Part shown: positions 25,536 through 34,930 of the stretch, in pieces
How positions within the stretch are numbered: position 1 is the stretch's first letter
How the letters are laid out: each line of letters begins with the position of its first letter
DNA from: Armillaria gallica
Lineage: Eukaryota > Basidiomycota > Agaricomycetes > Agaricales > Physalacriaceae
Reading direction: 5' to 3'
Length of the DNA: 64,000 nt
Assembly: GCA_037576215.1 (NCBI GenBank)
Contig: JBANDB010000009.1
Span: 2,170,001-2,234,000 of the forward strand
Notes under the pieces: generated by a model
Seen by the model: only the letters and a program-made list of their open reading frames with translations
Told to the model about the DNA's origin: nothing
The model's database searches: none
Translations under genes and position numbers: made by a program

Positions 25536-25809
25536 ATGCTCAGTCTCTCGTATATCATCCTCACGCCTAGGCGCATTCGTCTACCAGGCGAGCTTTCAAA
25601 GCCTAGACATAGGAGGAGATCCATCTGGTGAGTGCTACACACTCAGTCGCCTATAAGCATCTCATTTTTTTAACAGCGTATCTACTACCCGATGGTTCGC
25701 TCGCATTGTGTCAAGGAAAACAAAGTCAGTCGAGTCGATATACAGCTATCCTCATCCCTCCACACCGACCTTGAGGCTTCCGATGCATGAACCCTACGAG
25801 CAATACTAA
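25536..25809 (+). CDS. Small two-exon gene, 74-residue basic protein
   Basis: Not recognised. Exon 25536-25627 joins 25677-25809 across a GTGAGT-TTAACAG intron, giving exactly 75 codons. The product is strongly basic (TPRRIRLPG, KPRHRRRSIC, RWFARIVSRKTK) with a Pro/Tyr-rich tail ending EPYEQY. No targeting signal is evident beyond the positive charge. Support comes from the clean donor, the polypyrimidine acceptor, the TATA box and frame continuity. Like the genes at 17664 and 24807, it is a short gene that ORF-length filters discard. Confidence 0.5.
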
Positions 25810-26765
25810 TCTGCGCATTCGGCGAATTTACTTTTATCTTGGGATCCGGGTGCGTACTTGACTCACCGTTGCCTGCACAATATTCCTCATGGTTTTGCAC
25901 AGGTTGTGATTATAATATGTATCGTTGAATATAGAATACTGTATTACCATTGAACGCAGACACCAGGCTTATACCTCTCTCATCTCACACCCTCACCTAC
26001 ATCACCCGTCACCCAAGTTCGCATCCCTTCCGGAAGGCCAATCGACAGAGGAACTTCACAATGTGAGAAGGTTACTTTGTTCGGTTCAGTTGAAGCTGTC
26101 TTCGAAGACCTTTTTTGCCTGGCTGCCAACCTACGTTACGTCCATTGGGGTATGCCATTACTACAACGGATCACAGAAATGAACCTGTGCAGCCCTAAAC
26201 TCGCTTCGTGTACGGCCCTGCAACGTTTTCACGCACAAGGCCGTCGATTATCATGCTGACCGGTTCAGCTGTACGCCTTTTCCCGTGCCCTTGTCATCGG
26301 GCCTTGTGCTCATTCGGGACTGCTTCTCCGATTCCCCTAGGCTTCGCTGTCTTGACACCAGACCATATGGTAAGACGAAGGGAACGGCCCGGATCGTAAT
26401 GGAAGTTGGCCTGCAAATATTGTGGACCCTCAAATATCACAAATAACATATGGTCCTTTTCGTTTTGCGTTGGACCATATCGTAAGTGGATGTGATTGTC
26501 GAGGGAGAATAAGAGAGCTTCCAATACCAGAAAACGCGGCGGTCGACCACTTATCCGTTCGTATCCCTTAACGTCTTCCCTTCCGTTGTCCAAGCTTCTG
26601 ATAGAGTCCCGTGGTGAGACTGGTTCTAGCACGTTCGGATGATTGCGAGTACTTGCATGGTCTTCATTACTTAAGCTCCGGGCGCAGTGCCGCTCACTCA
26701 CTCTGGGCTTCCATCCAAAGTGTCGACTGGTTAGGTGGCTATGATTACCGTCAATTCCACGGGTG
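25810..26765. other. Intergenic with one unassigned minus-strand open frame
   Basis: No recognisable gene. A 135-residue minus-strand frame at 26294-26701 (for example LFVIFEGPQYLQANFHYDPG) has protein-like composition. I see no matching exons, start context or family, so it is noted rather than called. Confidence 0.3.
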
Positions 26766-26986
26766 GAATTTATTCAGACGGTGAGAGACCGGCGTGGATA
26801 ACACCGGCTCGAGTCCCACACTGTCTAAAGTGACGTGCATCAAGCATTTCCTCAGTGCTGGACTCGTATAGGGTGGAAATCCCAAACCCTCAACGTGAGT
26901 GGGAGGAGCGAGCTTTGCTCTCTGCCTCTTACTCAATACGTTCCTCAAAAAAATATTATTATTATTCAGACGGCGAAAGGCTCTCA
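26766..26986 (+). mobile_element. Candidate tRNA-derived SINE with an A-run/ATT tail
   Basis: The 5' part reads like a tRNA head. An A-box-like TATTCAGACGG (26769-26779) is followed about 35 bases later by a B-box-like GGCTCGAGTCC (about 26809-26819), the RNA polymerase III internal promoter arrangement. A unique body follows and ends in seven A residues and (ATT)n near 26947-26966. The words TATTCAGACGG(T/C)GA(G/A)AG recur immediately after the tail (to 26986). They are either a target-site duplication or the head of a second truncated copy. The element class is inferred from architecture. Confidence 0.45.
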
Positions 26987-27103
26987 GTAGTGATTACTTG
27001 ATAACTGTGAAGTAGAGTCACATTTAGTTGAGTCCAGACGTGAGTGCGGCCTTTGAGGTGGAGCTTTGGAAGCAAGAATTCAGCTCACGTGGTGGTACAC
27101 GGC

Positions 27104-27110
27104 ATATAAA
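27104..27110 (+). promoter_or_regulatory. TATA box deciding the start of the membrane protein gene
   Basis: TATAAAT lies 62 bases before the ATG at 27166 and downstream of an earlier in-frame ATG at 27028. Transcription from this box would exclude the earlier ATG, so the gene is given the shorter start. Confidence 0.5.
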
Positions 27111-27165
27111 TTCAGTGCTACCATTCAACCTGTCAGCCAAAAATTTTGAGGACGAGGCTGGAACA

Positions 27166-28170
27166 ATGCTCACCAAAATTATTCTCCCCCTTCTCCTCTT
27201 TCCTGCCCTTACGGTGCTCGAAGTGACAAACATTTTGCCCAGTATGAAATTTCTTGGCCCAGAAATCCGGCCTACTTGCAAGCCAGGATCACCTCATTTC
27301 ATTCCTCACACCAACTACGACCTCTTCGACAGTCGGCTTTGCGGCTTAGTCTCGGTGTTCCATGTTGCCCTGAAACCAGAGCTCACGCCCTTCCTGGTCT
27401 ACTTCATTGGAACCCTCGCTCCAGTTGCCGTCCTGTTTCAATCCTTCGAATCCGCAAGAAAAGGGCGTCGTTTCGCCACCAGTTATTCCGCTGTCCTATT
27501 CGGCATCCTGGGGCAGTTGGTAACATTTGCAGCTGTGACGCCGTTCTACTGGGTATACCAGATTTTATCAGGCAATTTGGAGCGGCAGAAAGGCGGGAGA
27601 GTGACACAGGCGCAAGCAGAGGCGGCGGTCTTTGGACTTTTCATAGGATGGATCATCCCTTCCGTGGCAATGGTCGCCATGCAGGACCCAGGTATTACGG
27701 GACTCTGGCAGTTTGCACCTATCATCGGGTTTATTGCAGGGAGCATCCATCTCCTCTTCCGGCCCCATACTGTGCACTCGCAGTCAGGCTTCCGTACCGT
27801 CCAAGCAGCATATATCGGCGCCTTTCTCGTGGCATCGTCCATCCATCTGTCCGCCCTTTCCAAGTTCACGTCGCTGGATGACGCCCTCGCCTTCTTCCTC
27901 CCAGCATCATATGGGATAGCACCCACTGAAGCAGTCCTGTGGCACACCGCCAACCTCTTCCAATGGGATTTCGCTGTGGGAGTTGGGTGCTGCCTTCTCG
28001 GCTCGCTGTGGTTTGCTCGGAGCGTATCGCAGGTGCTTGGGCTGGCGGCGTGGATCGTGGTTGGCTCTGTGGCTGTTGGGCCTGGTGCAGCGTTTACGGC
28101 CATTGCATTATGGAGGGAGGCACGGCTGAGCGAGTCGTATCATTACGACGAGAAACCAAAAACATTGTGA
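27166..28170 (+). CDS. Polytopic membrane protein of unknown function, single exon
   Basis: 334 residues from the ATG at 27166. The open frame extends 46 residues further to 27028, but the TATA box at 27104 argues against using that part. The first segment (ILPLLLFPALTVLEV) is signal-like. Roughly seven further hydrophobic helices follow, for example LVYFIGTLAPVAVLF, LFGILGQLVTFAAVTPFYW, VFGLFIGWIIPSVAMVAM, FAPIIGFIAGSIHLLF and LAAWIVVGSVAVGPGAAF. There are no visible catalytic or transporter signatures. It is unusual here in lacking introns, which can mean retroposition or a compact lineage-specific gene. Related fungal proteins occur beside secondary-metabolite genes, and three P450s lie 14 kb downstream, but a functional link is only a guess. 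Confidence 0.75.
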   Translation: MLTKIILPLLLFPALTVLEVTNILPSMKFLGPEIRPTCKPGSPHFIPHTNYDLFDSRLCGLVSVFHVALKPELTPFLVYFIGTLAPVAVLFQSFESARKGRRFATSYSAVLFGILGQLVTFAAVTPFYWVYQILSGNLERQKGGRVTQAQAEAAVFGLFIGWIIPSVAMVAMQDPGITGLWQFAPIIGFIAGSIHLLFRPHTVHSQSGFRTVQAAYIGAFLVASSIHLSALSKFTSLDDALAFFLPASYGIAPTEAVLWHTANLFQWDFAVGVGCCLLGSLWFARSVSQVLGLAAWIVVGSVAVGPGAAFTAIALWREARLSESYHYDEKPKTL

Positions 28171-28431
28171 TATATGTAGATATGAAATCCTGTTCTCGTC
28201 GTCGCCTCGGCATTCGCATGGAACTTTCCGTCGCCTCGAGAGACAAGGAACCTAGGTGGGCAGTCCTTACGTTCAACCTCGTAGGATTCATGGATGTGAG
28301 ACTATGCGAGACGAGCGGTGGTTTACTTGCCGTTTTTGCCGTAGTATTTGAGGAGAGCCAGCCTAACATTGAATCTTTTGGAACCAACCCTTCATGAACG
28401 CAAACGGAGCCTGCAAGACTCGCCCGTAAAT

Positions 28432-29590
28432 CTTACGAAGATGCAAATGGCCAGGACGCATCTACGAGCACTCGAGGAGGAACTGAGAGGGATCGAGGAA
28501 ACTGAGGAAGAAATGCAGCAAATCATGTCTCACGCCGACGCATTGGAAGCCATTCTTGGCGCAACCAAAAAACTCGTACGCCCTTCAATGCATGCACCAC
28601 TTTATTCTCCATGAACCTCGTAGAAAACCTCGTTCTCCGCTGTGTCGGCGACAGACCTGTCGAACATGGGAGTAGAACGGAAACGTCTAGTCATCAATCA
28701 GGGAACATTGTCGAAGCAAGTAGGAAGCCCAGCAGTCAACGCAACAAGTTTAAATGATCTTCAAACGCAGCTGAAACGTATCTATCGTCACGTCAGCATG
28801 AGAGTGAGCAATCCAATAATACGTGGATGTTATGAACCTGATAGACCGCTGCAGCATTAACCTGGGACTAGAATGATCCTCGATGCAATTCTTTTGACCG
28901 TTGCGGAAGCATCGGTGAATGGGGGAGCAAAGTTGCCAGTGGCCATCTTCCCAGAGACGTGGGTGGCAACTGGGGACGGCGTTCTCATCCAGAATCTCAC
29001 TACCGGTTTTGAAGTCTGGCTCACTGGGACTACTGATTACGGGGTCTGCACCTATGAAGACGAAGGCATGAAAAGTACGGAAATCTCAACTACTAAGCAT
29101 TACTTATTTATTGTCTCTTAGGTCGAATTCTCAAGGCGGCTGTATATGATATCATGATAGGTGCAATGAACCGGATTACAATGGCGGAAGGAAAGCGTGA
29201 AGATCAGGAGCTTTATGATAGTATGCCAGAGGCAACCTAGTCAGGCTGTCGCTTTGAGTGAGATTACTGGATGCGTTTCCGAGTCTGCTGAATATGATGA
29301 CCATTATAATTTCACCCAGGAGTAAGGCCGTTCGATATTGTTTGTCGGATGGGCGGACTTAGATATTTTCGCTTTACGTCAAAGACGAGCAGTGTCGTCG
29401 CGTATCCTATGAAGGCCATCCGTTCACTATAATAGAACCTCGTCCTGACGCGGAAGACGGCTTTAAGAAAGATATCCAGACAGTCGCAGAGCTTTTATAT
29501 CATTGGGTGCGTGATGCTAAACTACGTGAATTTGTGTCTACTGAGCTGTTCCTACTAGGTTGTTTCTGATGTTGATCCTTCGAATGATCC
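28432..29590 (+). pseudogene. Decayed mushroom PD-(D/E)XK-nuclease-like gene
   Basis: Several frames hold pieces of one protein in order. First comes a coiled-coil start (LRALEEELRGIEETEEEMQQ), spliced with correct phase to a second exon (LSNMGVERKRLVINQG). Then come MILDAILLTVAEASVNGG, GFEVWLTGTTDYGVCTYEDE, MAEGKREDQELYDSMPEA, SQAVALSEITG and SDGRT...FSLYVKDEQ. The order D-Y-G, then E-x-K (AEGKR), then SQAVALSE matches a nuclease-like family common in Agaricomycetes, whose usual core is VEAKR. That assignment comes from memory of such proteins. All three frames are closed just before MILDAIL, and a frame change after PEA separates it from SQAVALSE. The gene therefore appears broken. The far 3' end is not defined. 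Confidence 0.55.
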
Positions 29591-30066
29591 GTTGTATACT
29601 TTGAAGGATTTCTGATGTTTGTACTCGGTATCCAAAAGTTATCTGTATCAACCCTTTGCAGGCGATGGAACATTGCCGTTTACACTAGTAGCAATACTAC
29701 CTCCGGCCCACGAGTCACTTCGAACTTTAACCGCTGAATCCATTATACGAGTCCACGACAAGTGTGCAAATAGTTCGACTCGCTATGTTGCTAACAGGAA
29801 AATACGCTTGCGCTTATGAATTCTCGCCGTGGCCCAGTTAGATGCCGGGAGAATACGTGGGGCTCGAACTCTCGCTCGACCTATATTCCTGCTATGTTAG
29901 TGCTAGCTCTTATAGATGGATCAGTGGCAGGATACGATTCAATATAAATTCATCCGTATATCTACCACCTATGATGTACAATTGACGGCGTAATTAGGGG
30001 AATCAGCAAGAACGCGTAACTTCCTAGATTCCCGATGTACCGATTCCAACGAACTATAGAAAGTGC
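29591..30066. other. Intergenic between the nuclease-like pseudogene and the nucleotidase
   Basis: No gene supported. It includes the 3' flank of the minus-strand nucleotidase. A short phrase near 29882 (ATTCCTGCTA(T/C)GTTAGT) recurs near 35276, a hint of a shared dispersed repeat. Confidence 0.35.
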
Positions 30067-32878
30067 CTAATTCCACGCAAACTGCGCGTATATGCCTAGG
30101 ACTTCGCTTATCTCAAGCGTGCTATACGTCGCCACGTCGCCCGACGTATATTCCCTATCCGATTGTACAGTATTCAACGTCTCCACCACCTGATCCACTA
30201 CGAAGTCTACGAAGACAAAGTCGATGAGTGTGTCGTTCGAGACGTCCGGTGGGGTGGACCCAATGAAGTCGGGTACAGAGTAGAATGGAAGCGGCGCGTG
30301 AATAACATCGTCGCCAACACCCGGGCAAGACTAAAACGAGAATGAGCATGGCAGGGGTGAAAATAAGTCAGAGGTAATCTTACATCCTTGGTAACATAGC
30401 CCAATGTCAAATTATCTGCAATACGCCTTCCTAGCCCGAAGGATCGTTGGTCCATGTCGCTTAGCCAGTCCATGTACCTGACCCGGACGTCTCCTCGTCT
30501 GTATAATTCCTCCTCCCGCTCCAGGCTTCTCTTCCGATTCTGCGAACCATTCTCGTTCATCATCTGTAGAGTATCCAATGCCGCTTTCCTTGGGACCTCT
30601 GGGATGTAGAAGAATGTATCCGTGAATGGAGAAGCAGTGAGCTGATCGTTCTTGGTGAACGTTCCGGCGTAGAGGTCGAAACGCTGCGAACCAGAGTTGA
30701 CGAGGATGTAGTTGGGGATGTCGGCACGACCACTGTTGACGGATAACGCATATGGTGTAGCCTAGAAGTATTTGTGTGAGACACTGGACGCTGCAGACGA
30801 AGTTGTACATACCTGCTCAGCAAAGAGGGATAAAAGAGAGTCGTTGGAAGGATATGGAACCCTATATTAGCCGAGGTGTGAGTGCTTTCATTAGGAGTTT
30901 GCACAAATCACGTACTGAGTAATCGTGAAGTCATGCGGTGCTGTTCCGTATGTAAAGTTTAGATCAAAGTCAACAGCAAGCTGATTCAATCCTGCAGTGA
31001 TCGATTTTCCTTGCTCGGTATCGAATGTAACTTGGCTTTCTTGGGTGTGATACTGAGAGCCAAGTCAGTAGGGACGTCAACACAAATAAAATACGTACCT
31101 CATAGGTGACACGATTGGGATCCAAGTAGCGCCGGCTGAAAGCAAGGTTCTTCGATTTACTCTGGTCATCATCAAGCTTGACACCTGGATGGGAACACTT
31201 GGGTTAATCCAGGCCAGCACGGCGTGACTGACGTACTCATCCAACCAACAGTCTCCATATAACGCCCGCTTTCCAGGGACATAGATCGTCCGTCAAGCTG
31301 AACTGATAATGAATTCAACACTATTGTCATACAGCGTATGATCAGATCACATACGGCAATCTCGGATGTGGGTGTGACCTGGCATCGAAATAAGCTTAGA
31401 AGTATTCACTATCCAGCGAGCGAAAATACTGACCACCGAGAATGAGAATGGGTGTTGTTGCATGAACGGCGCGAATAGCATTGAAAACCAGAGGCCCTGT
31501 AAGCCATACCTAGAATGAGTACGGAGCTTTCTTGCACAAAACCTCCGAGAGGTACCAACAATTATCACGAGAAACCGGCATATGTCTATGTCATTCATAC
31601 ACATCAATTTCATTGGCAAAGTGGGAATTCTCGAACTGACCCGGCTAGTAGGAAGAAGTCAGGTTCATCCTGTATAGCTTCTAAGAACTGAAAACCACGT
31701 AAGTATATATTCTCTCCGGTGTTATGAGAATCCGACATACCCAAGACTCCTTGACCATATCCGCGACTTTCTGGACAGTAGTATTGTGATCATTTCCCGT
31801 GAAGTCAAAGATAACTCCAAGTGCAGTAACCTTTCGGCCTCTAACAAGGAATTACGCGATCGTTTTGCTTAAAAAAGTGTGACTTACTTCCGCGTCTGGA
31901 ATTTGGCGAATCGACCTGAGCGATAGATATATTATTTCATGTTACACGCTATCGTAATAGTGAGAACACGTACTACCCACGGGAATATCAACAGTCTTGT
32001 TGTTCTGATCGGCCAAAGTAATATTGACGTTAGACGAAAGATATCGACCATTCAGCTTCGGTGCAAGATTTTGATGCCTGCGTGTATGCAATATATGAGC
32101 CCCTGCGAAAGGTCGTATTCAACTGTGCAGACGAACATGTCAAGAGTGTTAGCGTAAACGTATAACTCGTGGCTACATTCAAATGTCAGAAAGTCCATGT
32201 AATCATTCAAGAATCACGTACTTTCCAATGGCCATGACGTCGTACGGAAGTTCAGCAAGGAACTTGGTGGACTGAGGAAGCGAGAATAGTCACTGACTGA
32301 GCCAAACAAGGTACCAATCGAACTAACTTCGTGACCGTCGACATCGCCGGGGGGGAAACCATCCGATAAACCGGTGCCTGTTCATGTGAGCTTACTAGTA
32401 GACATAATTCTGATGTGATTCGTTTCGTACTCACCGTCGTGTAGGTCTCCGGAGTCTACGAGTAGAAGGTCCACGTCTTTCCTCTAGTATACATGGAAAT
32501 CACAAACAGCGGGAAGAGGCATAGGTGGGCGCATACTCACGATTGCAATCGTCTTCATATGTGACACGAACGACGCGAAGTCACCGAGGTCACCACTGAT
32601 ACGTCCTGTATGAGATACCGTACAGAATTCTTAGAAATACCAGTTACTCACCTGTAGTTAGGCTCCGGGAATGAGGCCTTTTGGTGACCAAGAAGCCATC
32701 CATGACTGTCCGTGGTGTGAATGATGTTGATATCCCCCCATTCCAGTGGTCGAGTTGGTGGGGTTAGTGGAGACGAAGGATTTGCTCTTCTAGGATGTTC
32801 ATGGACGTGTCCGTCGCCGTCAGCGCAGGCCCAGGCAACGGAAATCGCAGTAAATACAGCCAGGAGTCGCACCAGCAT
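30067..32878 (-). CDS. Secreted 5'-nucleotidase / calcineurin-like metallophosphoesterase, copy A
   Basis: Start ATG at 32878 and stop TAG at 30067-30069. A signal peptide ([20 protein letters not shown]) is followed by a His-rich linker and the binuclear metallophosphoesterase domain. Landmarks are [43 protein letters not shown] and [11 protein letters not shown], which carry the D-x-H, GD, GNHE and GHxH metal ligands. A 5'-nucleotidase C-terminal-like half ends [10 protein letters not shown]. The layout resembles the yeast YHR202W-type family. About 16 short introns are used, including a GTTCGT donor after TLDM. All junctions checked keep frame. It has a near-identical head-to-head partner at 36471-39279. 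Its upstream region lacks the TATAAAG present in the partner and has TTTAAAA near 32950 instead. Confidence 0.88.
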
Positions 32879-33424
32879 GATGGTAGTCGCTGTAAAGGCG
32901 CCGAGCATTGCTGAAAGGACTCTAGCGTCATGACCCTCAAACGTTTTAAAGGGAAGTGATAATTTTAGATACTTATTACATAATGAACCCACATGCGCGT
33001 GGGTAAATAAAATCACCTTCCTTCCTTCACATGATCGCATCCTTAATATCGTACCCTGGTCTGCCGTACTCATCCAGTCTCTCAGTCTTAGATCTCGTGG
33101 CTGCCTAGCGTTGAAACGTTGAAGCATTGTAGGGAATACGACGCGACTTGAACGTGCCACCCTGAACTCGTACCAACACGCTAACAGATCGACTGCGTTC
33201 CGACGACGACGACGACGACGAAGAGGTATACTGGACGTCACCCCGGATCGATTCATCTCCGAGTCTGCTTCCCAGCTACCTGCCAGTGCTTTGGCACCCC
33301 GTAAATTCGCGTTAGGAAGCCACCGGTGACCCATCCCACTGCGCATAGTCGAAGAGTTCAGATCTCAGACTTCGAAGCGACACATGCACGCGCGGGGCTA
33401 CATCTATCTGATTCTTGCTCTTTC
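32879..33424. other. Intergenic, with a (CGA)n run and weak similarity to the LINE 5' end
   Basis: It holds the copy A promoter. A (CGA)n microsatellite lies at about 33201-33221. The stretch from AACTCGTACCAAC (near 33168) through CTTCCCAGCT (near 33267) has spaced matches to the start of the LINE at about 60230-60312, and may be a small 5' fragment of it. No gene is supported. Confidence 0.35.
33201..33221 (+). repeat. (CGA)n microsatellite
   Basis: Seven CGA units in the upstream region of nucleotidase copy A. Confidence 0.8.
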
Positions 33425-33580
33425 ACTATTTCTTCCAGAGCTTGTCGAGGTAATCGTAGATTACGTATGGTACTCTAAATTGCCATTCTACGTCCGGAAA
33501 ACGCTCATAAATGCTTGCCCCCGGACTAATCAAACGTGGCGAGCTGTCTATGCTTCTATCGCTTCTCAGGATATGTACAT

Positions 33581-34209
33581 TGTTGCAGGAAATGGAAGGC
33601 TATGCCATGGGGCAAGCTGAAGAAGCAGCATAATAGTGACAGAAGGAGAAGAAGGTTGAGAGACATCGGATCCCGAGCTCCTAGATGAGTACTAAGCCCT
33701 CACCGGGCCTCAGACACAGACACAGATCCGCGGAGACGACAATGCGATACGGGTTAAGGAACAGTACAGCTGGCAAGGTACATACGTCCCCCGTAGAGAC
33801 ACCCGACGATTTCCAATGTGGAGCAGTCCGCCCCAGGACCACCGCGTCTTAGTAGTAGGTTTACTTGTTGCGGTTAATAAATGCTGAGTTCAGAAAAAAA
33901 AAAAAAAAAAAAAAAAAAAAGGTACATACGTACATACAGTAGCCACGTCATTATGTACCTTGCCAGCTGTACTGTTCCTTAGCCCGTACCGCAACGCCAG
34001 CGCCGCGCCGTCTTCGTGGATTTTTGTCTGTGACCTATTTGTGTTCATTAAGTGTCCGATCTGAGGCCCGGTGAGGGCTTGGTACTCATCTAGGAGCCCG
34101 GGGTCCGGTGTCTCTCAACCTGCTAGTTTCTGGCAAACCCCCCAATCTTACACCCTTCTCCATGCTTTCTCTGCATGCCCATGGCATAGCTACCTCATTT
34201 ACCTTAACA
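33581..34209. mobile_element. 629 bp non-autonomous element with long terminal inverted repeats and TACAT target duplication
   Basis: Ends are TGTTGCAGG... and ...CTTAACA, flanked by TACAT at 33576-33580 and 34210-34214. The arms are long. The words CTATGCCATGGG, GGTTGAGAGACA(T/C)CGGA, CTCCTAGATGAGTAC, AAGCCCTCACCGGGCCTCAG and AAGGAACAGTACAGCTGGCA occur in order on the left (33601-33780) and in reverse complement on the right (33957-34190). The element can fold back over roughly 200 bp per side. The centre (about 33788-33950) is single copy and includes 27 consecutive A residues. No transposase is encoded. A MITE/foldback DNA element is most likely. TG...CA ends with a 5 bp duplication also fit a solo LTR, but LTRs do not normally carry such arms. 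Confidence 0.8.
33894..33920 (+). repeat. Homopolymer of 27 A residues
   Basis: Uninterrupted poly(A) within the loop of the 629 bp inverted-repeat element. The length may be inexact, since homopolymers are error-prone in assembly. Confidence 0.85.
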
Positions 34210-34930
34210 TACATCACCAACCTCGCATTTCTGGACTACATATGCCGGCGACATAGCCCAGTTCCAAAGGTCCATCATGTACCATGACTTCATCCCCCGG
34301 CTTACTCGTACCATCATTACCTGCTTCGTCGACCTTCGAGAAAGAGACAAAAGAAGTATATCGTTATCTCGTCGCTCTATCCAATTTCGTGATTTCGATG
34401 CTCTGTTTTCCGCATGTTCCATATATATCTTTCTGGCTCGTTTGGATCGGTATCAGGCAATCTTCATATGTACCGTCGTTCAGTGGTATTCCCATTCACG
34501 TCCACTACGACCGGTTCCTGTCTAATGTCCCCCCGTGTCACTGCCAACGTTGTCCTGGGAAGACACGAACGCGTATATTTATTCATGGTAGACCCGGTAG
34601 GCGTACGAATCGCTTGGCTGGTCTGAGATGTTGGAGGAACTGCGTGCAGTCGATGTCCCTGGATACTTCTTTTGCACCACATTTTCCTACCCTGCGTCGT
34701 ATCATGAAACGATACGCCATGGCGTCCGACGCATCCGTCAATCCACGCACACAGATGAAACACAGTTTGGATTCTGGGATTTAAGGATATCAATCAGACC
34801 TTGTGGATAGCTTCGAAGGGCCAACGCAGTACGTGATTAGAGCCACTTCAATCTCATAAGTCTAGCATCTCCATTTTTATGGTTGAGGCGTCATGCCAGT
34901 CTCTTCTACCATTGAGAATTGAAAGACCTG

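Larger units (their letters stand above)
33425..34930 (+). pseudogene. F-box-like gene copy, interrupted by a 629 bp insertion
   Basis: The left half, 33425-33580, encodes LPELVEVIVDYVW...VRKTLINACP...QDMY. The right half, from 34210, encodes ITNLAFLDY, PRLTRT, FVDLRE and later pieces. Together they match the two intact F-box-like genes at 60794 and 62147. The junction is exact: the left half ends TACAT and the right half resumes TACATCACC, the uninterrupted word in the intact genes. Beyond the insertion the copy has lost the MTTF start, has a small insertion (CCGGCGACAT for CCGCAT) that shifts the frame, and is diverged throughout. The second-exon remnant (GGTTGAGGCGTCATGCCAG) is recognisable near 34883. 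It is clearly inactive. Confidence 0.85.

Noticed and set aside
27028..27165. Upstream 46-residue extension of the membrane protein
   Set aside because: A TATA box at 27104 lies inside it, and the downstream ATG opens directly on a hydrophobic helix.
27276..27881. 201-residue plus-strand frame, and a 185-residue minus-strand frame at 27546-28103
   Set aside because: Both overlap the membrane protein gene in other frames and lack hydrophobic or domain logic.
33581..34209. Solo LTR (TG...CA ends, 5 bp duplication)
   Set aside because: Kept as the second choice: long inverted arms spanning most of the element are not a feature of LTRs.
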